A stretch of 64,000 bases of DNA, taken from a virus. Below are positions 10,415-17,550 of the stretch, in pieces. The notes under the pieces are model-generated. The model worked only from the letters and a program-made list of their open reading frames with translations, did no database searches and was not told the origin of the DNA. The stretch covers positions 24,803 through 88,802 of the IMG/VR virus record IMGVR_UViG_3300044655_001767, one strand, 5' to 3'. The translations under genes were made by a program, and so were the position numbers. Each line of letters opens with the position of its first letter. Positions within the stretch are counted from its first letter, which is position 1.

Positions 10415-11917
10415 ATGAGCTTTTTAAACCCAACATATTCGGCAACAGTGGCCGCAAGATTAACACAAAAAGGTAGAAATGCAATTGCATCTGGTAATTT
10501 TAATGTTAGTTATTTTGCAGTTGGTGATTCAGAATATAACTACAGTGGACCAAGTACACAAACTACGTTGGAACCATTTGATAAAGATATAAATGTAAAA
10601 TACCCTTTTTGGTATACAAGTGGTAGTACATTTTTTGGTGTTCCAATAAGTAATCAAATAACATCAGTTTGTAGAAATGTTATGACAGACACTGGATGGA
10701 CATCAAATGTTGTTTGGGAAAAAAATCCAATTGGCTACGCAACTACTGGATTTACAAATTTTTCAAATAGTAAATATTTGGGAATAAAATCATTTTTTGG
10801 TTATTCATCATCTTCGGGACAAACATCAAATACAGGAACAACAATTACTAATACAATTGGTAATCAAGTTGTAATATCTCCAGAAGAACAAAAAGCAATT
10901 GCAATTTTACATTATAGTGGTGGTACTGATGTTAATAGTTTCTTTAAATATGATGACTATATTAGTACATATACAGGTGTTACATCACCAAATACAAAAA
11001 CCGACAAACAATATTTTAGTGTAACAATACCCGATTTAAAATACCATAGAAGTACGGGAACAACATTTTACATGACAACTGGTAGTTCAAAAACTATAGT
11101 TTCAAATTTAAATAGTAGATTAACAATCGACTATATGGATTTAGTAGACTCAACAGGTAATACTGCGAATGTAGTTGGTAAAATATTTCAAAATCATAAA
11201 TTAATAGTTATTGACGATGAAGAAATTGTGGTAGCGTTAGACCAAGCTTCAAGTAGAACTTATACGTTACCTGCACCATTTGTTAATACATTAGTATCTA
11301 ATAGTGATCCAATTACAAGTTTAACAACTGGACAAACTCTTTGGATTACATATACCTTAGACACCACTAAATTACCATGTAATTATTTTATGAAAGTAAC
11401 GGGGTCGTCAAATAACGAAGTTGTTACCGTTCAATTTAGTGGTAATAGTTTTAATTATTTAAATAATGGATATACCGGAAATCAATTTAATGTACTTTAT
11501 CAATTCACCACAGGAAATACCCCAAGTCATACTTCATGGAATATAATTAATTTAACAAGTGAATTGAATTCTATAAATGATTTAAAAACAGGATATACAT
11601 TTACGTTAAATCAAACTAAAATTGCGAGCGGAACACAATATACTTCATCATTAACAACTTTCCCAAATACAAGTGGAACGACATTTGGAACGGTTAATTT
11701 AGTTAGGGCAAGTGATGTTGAAGAAATGAGTTTTGATTTGAATTTACCCAATGGAGTTTTTGATAAGTCTCAAAACCCAACATATACCACTGGAAATCCA
11801 ACGATGACCGAAGTTGCTTTATTGAATAATAATAAAGAAACATTGGTTATGGGTAAATTGGCATCACCAATACCAAGAGTTGGTGCTCAAATTGTGTCGG
11901 TAAAAATTGATTTCTAA
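10415..11917 (+). CDS. Tail-collar-like fibre protein
   Basis: 500 residues. The N-terminus (VAARLTQKGRNAIASGNF followed by VSYFAVGDS) matches the pattern of phage tail-collar fibre N-terminal domains, where a helix ending in a Gly-rich turn precedes a GD motif. The remainder is Ser/Thr/Asn-rich and beta-type. It closes the first structural block. The start is fixed by the TATTTATA box and by the conserved N-terminal motif lying at residue ~12. A virion role is likely; the exact position in the tail is inferred. Confidence 0.65.
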   Translation: MSFLNPTYSATVAARLTQKGRNAIASGNFNVSYFAVGDSEYNYSGPSTQTTLEPFDKDINVKYPFWYTSGSTFFGVPISNQITSVCRNVMTDTGWTSNVVWEKNPIGYATTGFTNFSNSKYLGIKSFFGYSSSSGQTSNTGTTITNTIGNQVVISPEEQKAIAILHYSGGTDVNSFFKYDDYISTYTGVTSPNTKTDKQYFSVTIPDLKYHRSTGTTFYMTTGSSKTIVSNLNSRLTIDYMDLVDSTGNTANVVGKIFQNHKLIVIDDEEIVVALDQASSRTYTLPAPFVNTLVSNSDPITSLTTGQTLWITYTLDTTKLPCNYFMKVTGSSNNEVVTVQFSGNSFNYLNNGYTGNQFNVLYQFTTGNTPSHTSWNIINLTSELNSINDLKTGYTFTLNQTKIASGTQYTSSLTTFPNTSGTTFGTVNLVRASDVEEMSFDLNLPNGVFDKSQNPTYTTGNPTMTEVALLNNNKETLVMGKLASPIPRVGAQIVSVKIDF

Positions 11918-11940
11918 CGATTTACATTTATTTTAATTTA

Positions 11941-11951
11941 CTTTATATTAG
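11941..11951 (+). promoter_or_regulatory. TTATATTA-type promoter candidate (replication class)
   Basis: CTTTATATTAG lies four bases before ATG 11956. It resembles the boxes before the primase, sigma-independent and methyltransferase genes rather than TATTTATA. An imperfect CATTTATTTTA also lies just upstream. Confidence 0.35.
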
Positions 11952-11955
11952 AATT

Positions 11956-12567
11956 ATGAGTATAGATGTAAAATTTAAGAATAAGCCAAAGATACTGGGA
12001 CTTGATATTAGTACAAAAACCATTGGGTTTGCTTTGTTTGATATTTCAGGTTCTAAATTATTAGAACTAACGCATTTTTCCCCTAAAATTAAACCACAAC
12101 CTGAAGATAAGTTGGAAGAACTTATGATGAAGGCCAATACATTTCAAAGACATTTGGAAGGATATAAAGATATGGGAATCACTCGTGTTATCATTGAGGA
12201 ACCATTATTAAATTCTAATAACGTTTATACAGTTGGAACTTTATTGAGATACAATACAATGATATGTAAACTGATTTATGATATTTTTGAGATTGTTCCA
12301 ACATTCATTTCAACATATAATGCAAGAAAATATGCATTTCCAGATTTAGTGGGTCCAAATGAAAAAGGACGAAATGTATTGTTTGGTGGATACCCAAAAG
12401 ACATTGATAAGAAACAAGTTATTTGGGATCACGTTAATGACGTATGTCCTGATGTTCAATGGTTGTATGATAAGAACGGTAAATTAAAAAAAGAAAATTT
12501 TGATATGAGTGATGCTGCCACTGCGGTTATTGGTCACTTCAATATGATAAAACAATTGGATAAATAA
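11956..12567 (+). CDS. RuvC-fold nuclease (Holliday-junction resolvase-like)
   Basis: 203 residues with the acidic layout of RuvC-type nucleases: Asp17 in LGLDIST, Glu81/82 in IIEEP, and Asp183 and Asp186 in DMSDAATAVIGH. The DxxD spacing of the last pair equals that of RuvC. Expected role: metal-dependent cleavage of branched DNA during recombination-dependent replication or before packaging. It opens the DNA-metabolism block and is followed by a noncoding stretch with a strong terminator. Family assignment is from motifs; the exact substrate is inferred. Confidence 0.85.
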   Translation: MSIDVKFKNKPKILGLDISTKTIGFALFDISGSKLLELTHFSPKIKPQPEDKLEELMMKANTFQRHLEGYKDMGITRVIIEEPLLNSNNVYTVGTLLRYNTMICKLIYDIFEIVPTFISTYNARKYAFPDLVGPNEKGRNVLFGGYPKDIDKKQVIWDHVNDVCPDVQWLYDKNGKLKKENFDMSDAATAVIGHFNMIKQLDK

Positions 12568-12572
12568 TATTT

Positions 12573-12620
12573 GGCAACTTAGATTTTATATTACGATTTA
12601 TCAATGATATATTTAATAAT
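12573..12620 (+). promoter_or_regulatory. Candidate promoter of a small RNA (GGCAACTTA + TATATTTAATAAT)
   Basis: GGCAACTTA (12573-12581) is followed 26 bases later by TATATTTAATAAT (12608-12620). The same pair, 24 bases apart, occurs at 15852-15896 before another gene. Recurrence directly after a stop codon suggests a bipartite promoter. Confidence 0.4.
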
Positions 12621-12694
12621 AGGACGGGACAAGGGTTAAAAGCCTTGTTTGGTTGGTAGGAGGTCAGCGTGGTGTCTGGCCTCCATTTTTTTTT
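12621..12694 (+). ncRNA. Candidate small noncoding RNA ending in an intrinsic terminator
   Basis: A roughly 70-base stretch, clearly richer in G+C than its surroundings, has no convincing frame but two hairpins. The first is ACAAGG (12629-12634) with CCTTGT (12643-12648). The second is a 9-bp stem, GGAGGTCAG (12659-12667) with CTGGCCTCC (12676-12684, one G-U pair), followed by A and nine Ts. A promoter-like pair lies immediately upstream. It could be a phage sRNA, or a terminated leader/attenuator of the primase gene. Confidence 0.45.
12659..12694 (+). terminator. Rho-independent terminator
   Basis: 9-bp GC-rich stem with an 8-base loop and a T9 tail (12686-12694). It separates the RuvC transcript or small RNA from the primase gene. 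Confidence 0.8.
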
Positions 12695-12708
12695 ATAAGA
12701 TTTTTTTG

Positions 12709-12718
12709 TTATAATATA
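12709..12718 (+). promoter_or_regulatory. TTATAATATA promoter candidate
   Basis: TTATAATATA, preceded by a run of Ts, ends four bases before ATG 12723. It lies downstream of the terminator, so the primase gene needs its own promoter; this is the only candidate. The geometry implies a leaderless or nearly leaderless mRNA. Confidence 0.45.
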
Positions 12719-12722
12719 CAAC

Positions 12723-13664
12723 ATGAACACCCAAGAAGTAGATTATTCCGCAGTATTTGAAATTTTGGAAGACATATTTGGTGACTATAAGAATCATAAT
12801 GATTATAGATACCAAGTTTCTTTTGACTGTCCTGTGTGTTCTCATGAAATCAAAGGGTTAGAAAAAGGTGATGGTAAGGGCAATTTGGAAATCAATTACA
12901 AATACGGTGTTTATAAGTGTTGGGTATGTGCCGAATCTCACGAAACACACGGTTCAATTTATAAGTTAATTAAGAAGTTTGGTAATCCTAAACAACTTAA
13001 AAAATATATTTTATTAAAACCAGAAGAAGATGAAGATGGGAATAAAAAAGAATATAAACCAGTTAAATTACCAAAAGAATTTATTTCATTTAAAGATGCA
13101 AGTTTTGGAATGAAATTAACACCAGGGTATAAGCAGGCACTCAATTACATCAAAAAAAGAAATATAACAGATTTGATGTTACAACTTTATAATATTGGAT
13201 TTTGTGCAACAGGACCTTATGAAAATAGAATTATCATTCCTTCATATGATGAAAACAGAAGATTGAATTATTTTATTGCCCGTTCTTTTTTAAATAAAAC
13301 AAATAGAAAGTATATGAACCCCGTGGTACAAAAGGAGGTTATTATTTTCAATGAAAGTTTAATTAATTGGGACGAACCTGTTTATATAGTTGAAGGAGCG
13401 TTCGACAGTATTTTCATTCCCAACGCAATCCCAATGTTGGGAAAGTTTATGAGTGAACATTTATTTAAAAAACTATACGATAATGCAAAAAAAATAATTA
13501 TAGTACTTGACCCCGATGCGTGGAACGACCAAGAGAGATTATATCATAGATTGAATTGTGGAAAACTAATGGGGAAAGTTTGGAGTATTAAATTAGAAGG
13601 GGATAAAGACATCGCCGATTTGCAAGGAAACTTAAGTGAATATAAAATGAAACAAATAGAATAA
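12723..13664 (+). CDS. DNA primase (zinc-finger plus TOPRIM)
   Basis: 313 residues. The N-terminal zinc ribbon is seen as CPVCSH (Cys36, Cys39) and CWVC (Cys66, Cys69) with His73 nearby. The TOPRIM core has Glu224 in YIVEGAFDS and Asp263-Pro-Asp265 in IIVLDPDAW, followed by a DIADLQG segment. This is the DnaG-type layout without a helicase domain, so the replicative helicase must be encoded elsewhere. Expected role: RNA primer synthesis on phage DNA. It is one base from the next gene (TAA then ATG after one base), so they are co-transcribed. Confidence 0.85.
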   Translation: MNTQEVDYSAVFEILEDIFGDYKNHNDYRYQVSFDCPVCSHEIKGLEKGDGKGNLEINYKYGVYKCWVCAESHETHGSIYKLIKKFGNPKQLKKYILLKPEEDEDGNKKEYKPVKLPKEFISFKDASFGMKLTPGYKQALNYIKKRNITDLMLQLYNIGFCATGPYENRIIIPSYDENRRLNYFIARSFLNKTNRKYMNPVVQKEVIIFNESLINWDEPVYIVEGAFDSIFIPNAIPMLGKFMSEHLFKKLYDNAKKIIIVLDPDAWNDQERLYHRLNCGKLMGKVWSIKLEGDKDIADLQGNLSEYKMKQIE

Positions 13665-13665
13665 C

Positions 13666-14535
13666 ATGAATTTAAAAGACATCTCATTAGAGATAAATGA
13701 TTTATTAGAAAAGAGAAGACAAGAATTAGAATTAACATTCATAGAAGAAGAACACATTTACTATATGAAAGATGTTGATGGTGAAGTCAAAAAGAACTTT
13801 CCATCTGTATCTAAAATTGTTAAGAAATTTCACAAACCATTTGATGCTGATGGTATGGCACTTAAAATGGCAAAAGGAGACCCTGAAGGACAATCACAAT
13901 TACTTGCTGAATGGAAACAAGCGGGTGACCTATCAACTAATATGGGTAGTCGTGTTCACTTTGAATTGGAATCTGAATTAATTGGTCGTTTTGATAACTA
14001 CAAAGAAGTTAGACAACCAATATTTGAAATCAATGAAGAACAACAACGTAAGAGTGATAACATGATTATTGCGGGAAAACAATTTCTTGATTTAATGTTA
14101 GAACGAGGTGGGGTATTATTAGATACTGAAATCGTATTAGGTGACCCGACAGAACAATACACAGGACAACCTGATAAAGTATGGTTGATGCAAAACAAAG
14201 AGAAAGATGGATTTGGTTTTGTTATTACAGATTGGAAGACGAATCAACCAAAAAACTTTGAGGTTCATCATTACACTGGTAGATTATATCCACCATTCAA
14301 CAACTATCACGATAATGCTTTAGGTCATTATTATTTACAATTACCATTATACGGTAGATTGTTGCGTAAGATGTTAGAAGGAACAAAATATGACGACACT
14401 AAATTATTGGGTAATGTTGTCGTTTTATTAAAAGACGACGCAACATTTGTTGAATATAAAGTCCCATCACAAATTAATAACGCAATCCTACAAATGGATT
14501 TATCAAAATATATTTCAAGATGGTCAAAAAGATAA
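13666..14535 (+). CDS. RecB/Cas4-like PD-(D/E)XK nuclease
   Basis: 289 residues with the full set of RecB-type nuclease motifs: His98 in GSRVHFELE, Asp170 in GQPDKV, Asp189-Trp-Lys191 in ITDWKTN, and the QLPLY motif (Gln225-Tyr229). Expected role: exonucleolytic end processing in recombination, or degradation of host DNA. The 3' end overlaps the next gene by 16 bases, which couples it to the gp47-like subunit. Assignment to the fold is strong; the precise activity is inferred. Confidence 0.8.
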   Translation: MNLKDISLEINDLLEKRRQELELTFIEEEHIYYMKDVDGEVKKNFPSVSKIVKKFHKPFDADGMALKMAKGDPEGQSQLLAEWKQAGDLSTNMGSRVHFELESELIGRFDNYKEVRQPIFEINEEQQRKSDNMIIAGKQFLDLMLERGGVLLDTEIVLGDPTEQYTGQPDKVWLMQNKEKDGFGFVITDWKTNQPKNFEVHHYTGRLYPPFNNYHDNALGHYYLQLPLYGRLLRKMLEGTKYDDTKLLGNVVVLLKDDATFVEYKVPSQINNAILQMDLSKYISRWSKR

Positions 14536-15338
14536 TTCACATTGCTGATTTACATATTCGTACAATTCAAATGCATGATTTGTATAGAGAACAATTTGAA
14601 ACATTAATTGATGAGATACGAGAACATAATATCGTGTGGCATCAAGAAGGTATTCAGTATGAAGAAATTCGTATAGTTGTTGCGGGGGACATAGCGCATC
14701 AGAAAATAAATATTTCTAATGAACAGTTATTATTAACAAGTTGGTTCCTAAAAGAATTATCCAAATATGGTAAAGTTGTAATTATACCAGGTAATCACGA
14801 TTTCTTGGAAAATAACACACAACGTATGGATAGTATAACACCAGTGGTTCAGTTATTAGACGACCCAACTATTGTTTATTATAAAGATAGTGGTGATTAT
14901 ATGGATGATAATATTCAGTGGGTTGTTTATTCACTATACCAACATAACTCACGTCCTGAGTTTACAAAAGATGAAAGTAAATTAACAGTTGGATTATTTC
15001 ACGGACCTATTATGGGGTTATCAACTGATTTAGGATATGAGTTTGAGGATGCGTATGACCAATTAAACTTTGTTGATTTAGATTTATTGTTATGTGGTGA
15101 CATTCACAAGAGACAACAATTTACATTACCAAACGGAGGACATGCAATTATGGTTGGCAGTTTAATACAACAAAACTTTGGTGAAACAGTTAAACATCAC
15201 GGGTATGGTATTTATGATATAGAAACAAATGAATATACATTTCACGATTTGGATAATGAACAACCGTTTCTTCATTTCTCAATAAACGATATAAAAGACA
15301 TTGAAGATGGAAAAGAAACACACGTTAATCTTGGATAA
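14520..15338 (+). CDS. Recombination nuclease subunit, gp47/SbcD-like metallophosphoesterase
   Basis: 272 residues with the calcineurin-like phosphoesterase signature in order: Asp10-Leu-His12, Gly56-Asp57, GNHD (Asn92, His93, Asp94), His161 in LFHGP, and GDIH (Asp194, His196). This is the Mn2+-dependent nuclease partner of the SMC-like ATPase encoded at 17543. Together they correspond to phage T4 gp46/gp47 and bacterial SbcCD, which resect DNA ends for recombination-dependent replication. Unlike in T4, the two genes are separated by four others. Confidence 0.88.
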   Translation: MVKKIIHIADLHIRTIQMHDLYREQFETLIDEIREHNIVWHQEGIQYEEIRIVVAGDIAHQKINISNEQLLLTSWFLKELSKYGKVVIIPGNHDFLENNTQRMDSITPVVQLLDDPTIVYYKDSGDYMDDNIQWVVYSLYQHNSRPEFTKDESKLTVGLFHGPIMGLSTDLGYEFEDAYDQLNFVDLDLLLCGDIHKRQQFTLPNGGHAIMVGSLIQQNFGETVKHHGYGIYDIETNEYTFHDLDNEQPFLHFSINDIKDIEDGKETHVNLG

Positions 15339-15846
15339 GGAGTTCACACAATTTTGTGAATTAAATAATATAACAGATATTGATAAACAAGCACAAGAAA
15401 CCTTCAATAGAGGGTTTTCTTTGTTAAAATATGGTGAGATACCAAATGGTAATAAAATTAGAGAAATCGTTGAAGTACCCAAAGAAACAATCAAAGAAGT
15501 TATTGTTGAAAAGATAGTTGAACGTATTGTTGAAGTTCCCATTGAAGTCATTAGGGAAGTGATTAAAGAAATAACAATAGAGGTACCTGTGGAGGTTATT
15601 AAAGAGGTCATCGTTGAAAAGAAAGGTAAGAGTAAAACCGTAACTAAAGAGGTGATTAAAGAGGTTCCTGTTGAGAAAATTGTGGAAGTTGTTAGGGAGG
15701 TGGTTAACAATGATGAGATAGATAGATTAATGAAAGAGAATGAAAAACTTAAGACAGATTTAGATAACATTACAAATTCACTATCCAAGTTAGGGAAGGG
15801 TAGATTAATGAAGAATAGTAATATGAATTCACTGTACGACGAATAA
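15307..15846 (+). CDS. Coiled-coil/repeat protein of unknown function
   Basis: 179 residues from ATG 15307; a TTG two codons upstream is less likely. A short N-terminal domain (FTQFCELNNITDIDKQAQ) precedes a long run of valine/glutamate repeats of the form EVPxEVIKEV (residues ~50-135) and a C-terminal coiled-coil (IDRLMKENEKLKTDLDNI). A similar VPVxDTVEVE style appears in the protein at 21335. The gene overlaps the gp47-like gene by 32 bases. A scaffold or tether role is possible, but no family is recognised. Confidence 0.65.
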   Translation: MEKKHTLILDKEFTQFCELNNITDIDKQAQETFNRGFSLLKYGEIPNGNKIREIVEVPKETIKEVIVEKIVERIVEVPIEVIREVIKEITIEVPVEVIKEVIVEKKGKSKTVTKEVIKEVPVEKIVEVVREVVNNDEIDRLMKENEKLKTDLDNITNSLSKLGKGRLMKNSNMNSLYDE

Positions 15847-15851
15847 TTTCC

Positions 15852-15896
15852 GGCAACTTACTTTTTTTTACGGAATGTTTTATCTATATTTTAAAT
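15852..15896 (+). promoter_or_regulatory. GGCAACTTA + TATATTTTAAAT promoter candidate
   Basis: GGCAACTTA (15852-15860) and, 24 bases on, TATATTTTAAATAAT (from 15885). This is the same bipartite arrangement as at 12573-12620 and starts six bases after a stop codon. Confidence 0.4.
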
Positions 15897-15905
15897 AATA
15901 AATTA

Positions 15906-16211
15906 ATGATTATGATGAATTTAATTATGTGGTTGTTTATTTCCTATGGAATGTCAAACATTATGGTGTTTGGTAGTATATTTAATACACCAAGAGAATG
16001 GATTACAAGAAAATCAGAATGGTTTGGAAAACTGGTGAATTGTATGATGTGTCTACCCTTTTACGTTGGCATTTTTATGTCATTAGTCCTTGGTGGTTTG
16101 ACAAATAAATTTTTTCTATGTCCTTGGTATATGTGTCTATTCTTTGACGCCGTTTTAACCAGCGGTTTAGTCTATTCATTTAATGTCTTGGTTGAAAAAT
16201 TAGAAAAATAA
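15906..16211 (+). CDS. Small membrane protein, DUF1360-like
   Basis: 101 residues. Hydrophobic segments lie near residues 5-25, 50-66 and 75-95. A CxxC motif in NCMMCLPFYVG (residues 46-56) resembles the conserved TCPFCxGF core of DUF1360 membrane proteins. A second in-frame ATG lies two codons downstream. It stands between the recombination genes and the nuclease/methyltransferase pair and has its own promoter candidate. The function of the family is unknown; an inner-membrane location is expected. Confidence 0.6.
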   Translation: MIMMNLIMWLFISYGMSNIMVFGSIFNTPREWITRKSEWFGKLVNCMMCLPFYVGIFMSLVLGGLTNKFFLCPWYMCLFFDAVLTSGLVYSFNVLVEKLEK

Positions 16212-16223
16212 ATCTAATTAATC

Positions 16224-16823
16224 ATGATTTTTAATTTCAAAGATTTTGAAGATTTATTTTTAGAGAAATTTATTGCACCAACTTACGAACAATGGAAATG
16301 TGAAAAAGGTTCAGGTAAAGATATTGTTGGTAAGAATTTTGAATATTTTAATAAATCATTATATACCACGTTTGATTTGCCCATATTTGAAGAATCAAAA
16401 AAAATCTTAAACACTGAATTCAATCCTGATGTTGTTGTTGGAGAATACTCAAGAATTATTGTTGTTGAAGAAGATAAAGGACATTATTTGGATTCAACTT
16501 TTATGAAACGTGCAATGGCAAATGCTGGAGAAATAATTTTTGAATGTATAGAACGTAATTACACTATACCATATATTATAATAACTTGCCCAACTACTTA
16601 TAATAGATATGATGTTATTTTTAATAAGCAAATAAGATTATTTAATAATGATATTAGAGAAGCGATGAAACAAAAATTAATTTACCAACCATTATGTTTA
16701 AATGACAGAGTACCAGCAAGTAAATATTTTACTTATGGTGGTGAGTCACCATTTAAATTGGATCAAGAATTAGTAGAAAAAAGGATAAACTTTATTTATA
16801 AAATAAAAAATGAATTTGAATAA
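16224..16823 (+). CDS. Candidate PD-(D/E)XK endonuclease coupled to a DNA methyltransferase
   Basis: 199 residues, no clear family. The segment NPDVVVGEYSRIIVVEEDKG has the minimal restriction-endonuclease core: Pro68-Asp69, a 13-residue gap with a hydrophobic strand, then Glu83-Asp84-Lys85. A preceding helix carries a GSGKDIVGKNFEYF segment. The gene overlaps the downstream methyltransferase by 14 bases, the tight coupling typical of restriction-modification pairs. It could restrict competing or host DNA, or be a non-catalytic partner. The nuclease call rests only on this motif and on context. Confidence 0.45.
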   Translation: MIFNFKDFEDLFLEKFIAPTYEQWKCEKGSGKDIVGKNFEYFNKSLYTTFDLPIFEESKKILNTEFNPDVVVGEYSRIIVVEEDKGHYLDSTFMKRAMANAGEIIFECIERNYTIPYIIITCPTTYNRYDVIFNKQIRLFNNDIREAMKQKLIYQPLCLNDRVPASKYFTYGGESPFKLDQELVEKRINFIYKIKNEFE

Positions 16824-17550
16824 AATAATTTTAGGGGAATGTTTGGAAGAGATGAGAAAAATGGATGACGAATCTATTGATATGATATTATGTGATTTAC
16901 CATATGGAACAACACAATGTAAATGGGACACTATAATACCATTTAATGAATTGTGGAAAGAATATAATAGAATAATTAAAAGTAACGGTGCCATTGTTTT
17001 AACGGCAACACAACCATTTACTTCTACATTGGTTATGTCTAATATTAAAATGTTTAGATATTCATTAGTTTGGGAAAAATCAAAATCAACTGGTTATTTA
17101 AATAGTAAAAAGATGCCAATGAGGGCACATGAAGATATTTTAGTTTTTTATAAAAATTTACCAACGTACAACCCACAAAAAACTTTAGGTGACCCATATG
17201 ATAAAGGTAAGGCAAATAGACCAACCGAAGTTTATAGAGAACAAAAGGGTGAGATACATGTTAAAAATGAAGATGGTTTACGTTATCCAAGATCAGTTCA
17301 ATATTTTAAAACGGCGGAATCCGAAGGAAAAGTATATCACCCAACACAAAAACCTATATCATTATTTGAATGGTTAATAAAAACGTATAGTAATGAAAAT
17401 GATGTAATATTAGACAATTGTATGGGGTCAGGTACTACCGCAATTGCTTCGATAAGAACAAAAAGAAACTATATTGGAATAGAAAATAACGAAGATTATT
17501 ATAACATAATCTTAAAAAGAATAGAAGAAGAAAATAAAAAAATTGACTAA
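16810..17550 (+). CDS. DNA N6-adenine/N4-cytosine methyltransferase
   Basis: 246 residues. The catalytic motif IV is Asp29-Leu-Pro-Tyr32-Gly, and the SAM-binding motif is DNCMGSGTT (Asp202-Thr210). Motif IV preceding motif I is the beta-class (N6_N4_Mtase) order. A conserved THPTQKP-like segment (YHPTQKPISLFEW) precedes motif I. Expected role: site-specific methylation of phage DNA, either to evade host restriction or to protect against the nuclease-like product of the overlapping upstream gene. Its 3' end overlaps the next gene by eight bases. Confidence 0.88.
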   Translation: MNLNKIILGECLEEMRKMDDESIDMILCDLPYGTTQCKWDTIIPFNELWKEYNRIIKSNGAIVLTATQPFTSTLVMSNIKMFRYSLVWEKSKSTGYLNSKKMPMRAHEDILVFYKNLPTYNPQKTLGDPYDKGKANRPTEVYREQKGEIHVKNEDGLRYPRSVQYFKTAESEGKVYHPTQKPISLFEWLIKTYSNENDVILDNCMGSGTTAIASIRTKRNYIGIENNEDYYNIILKRIEEENKKID

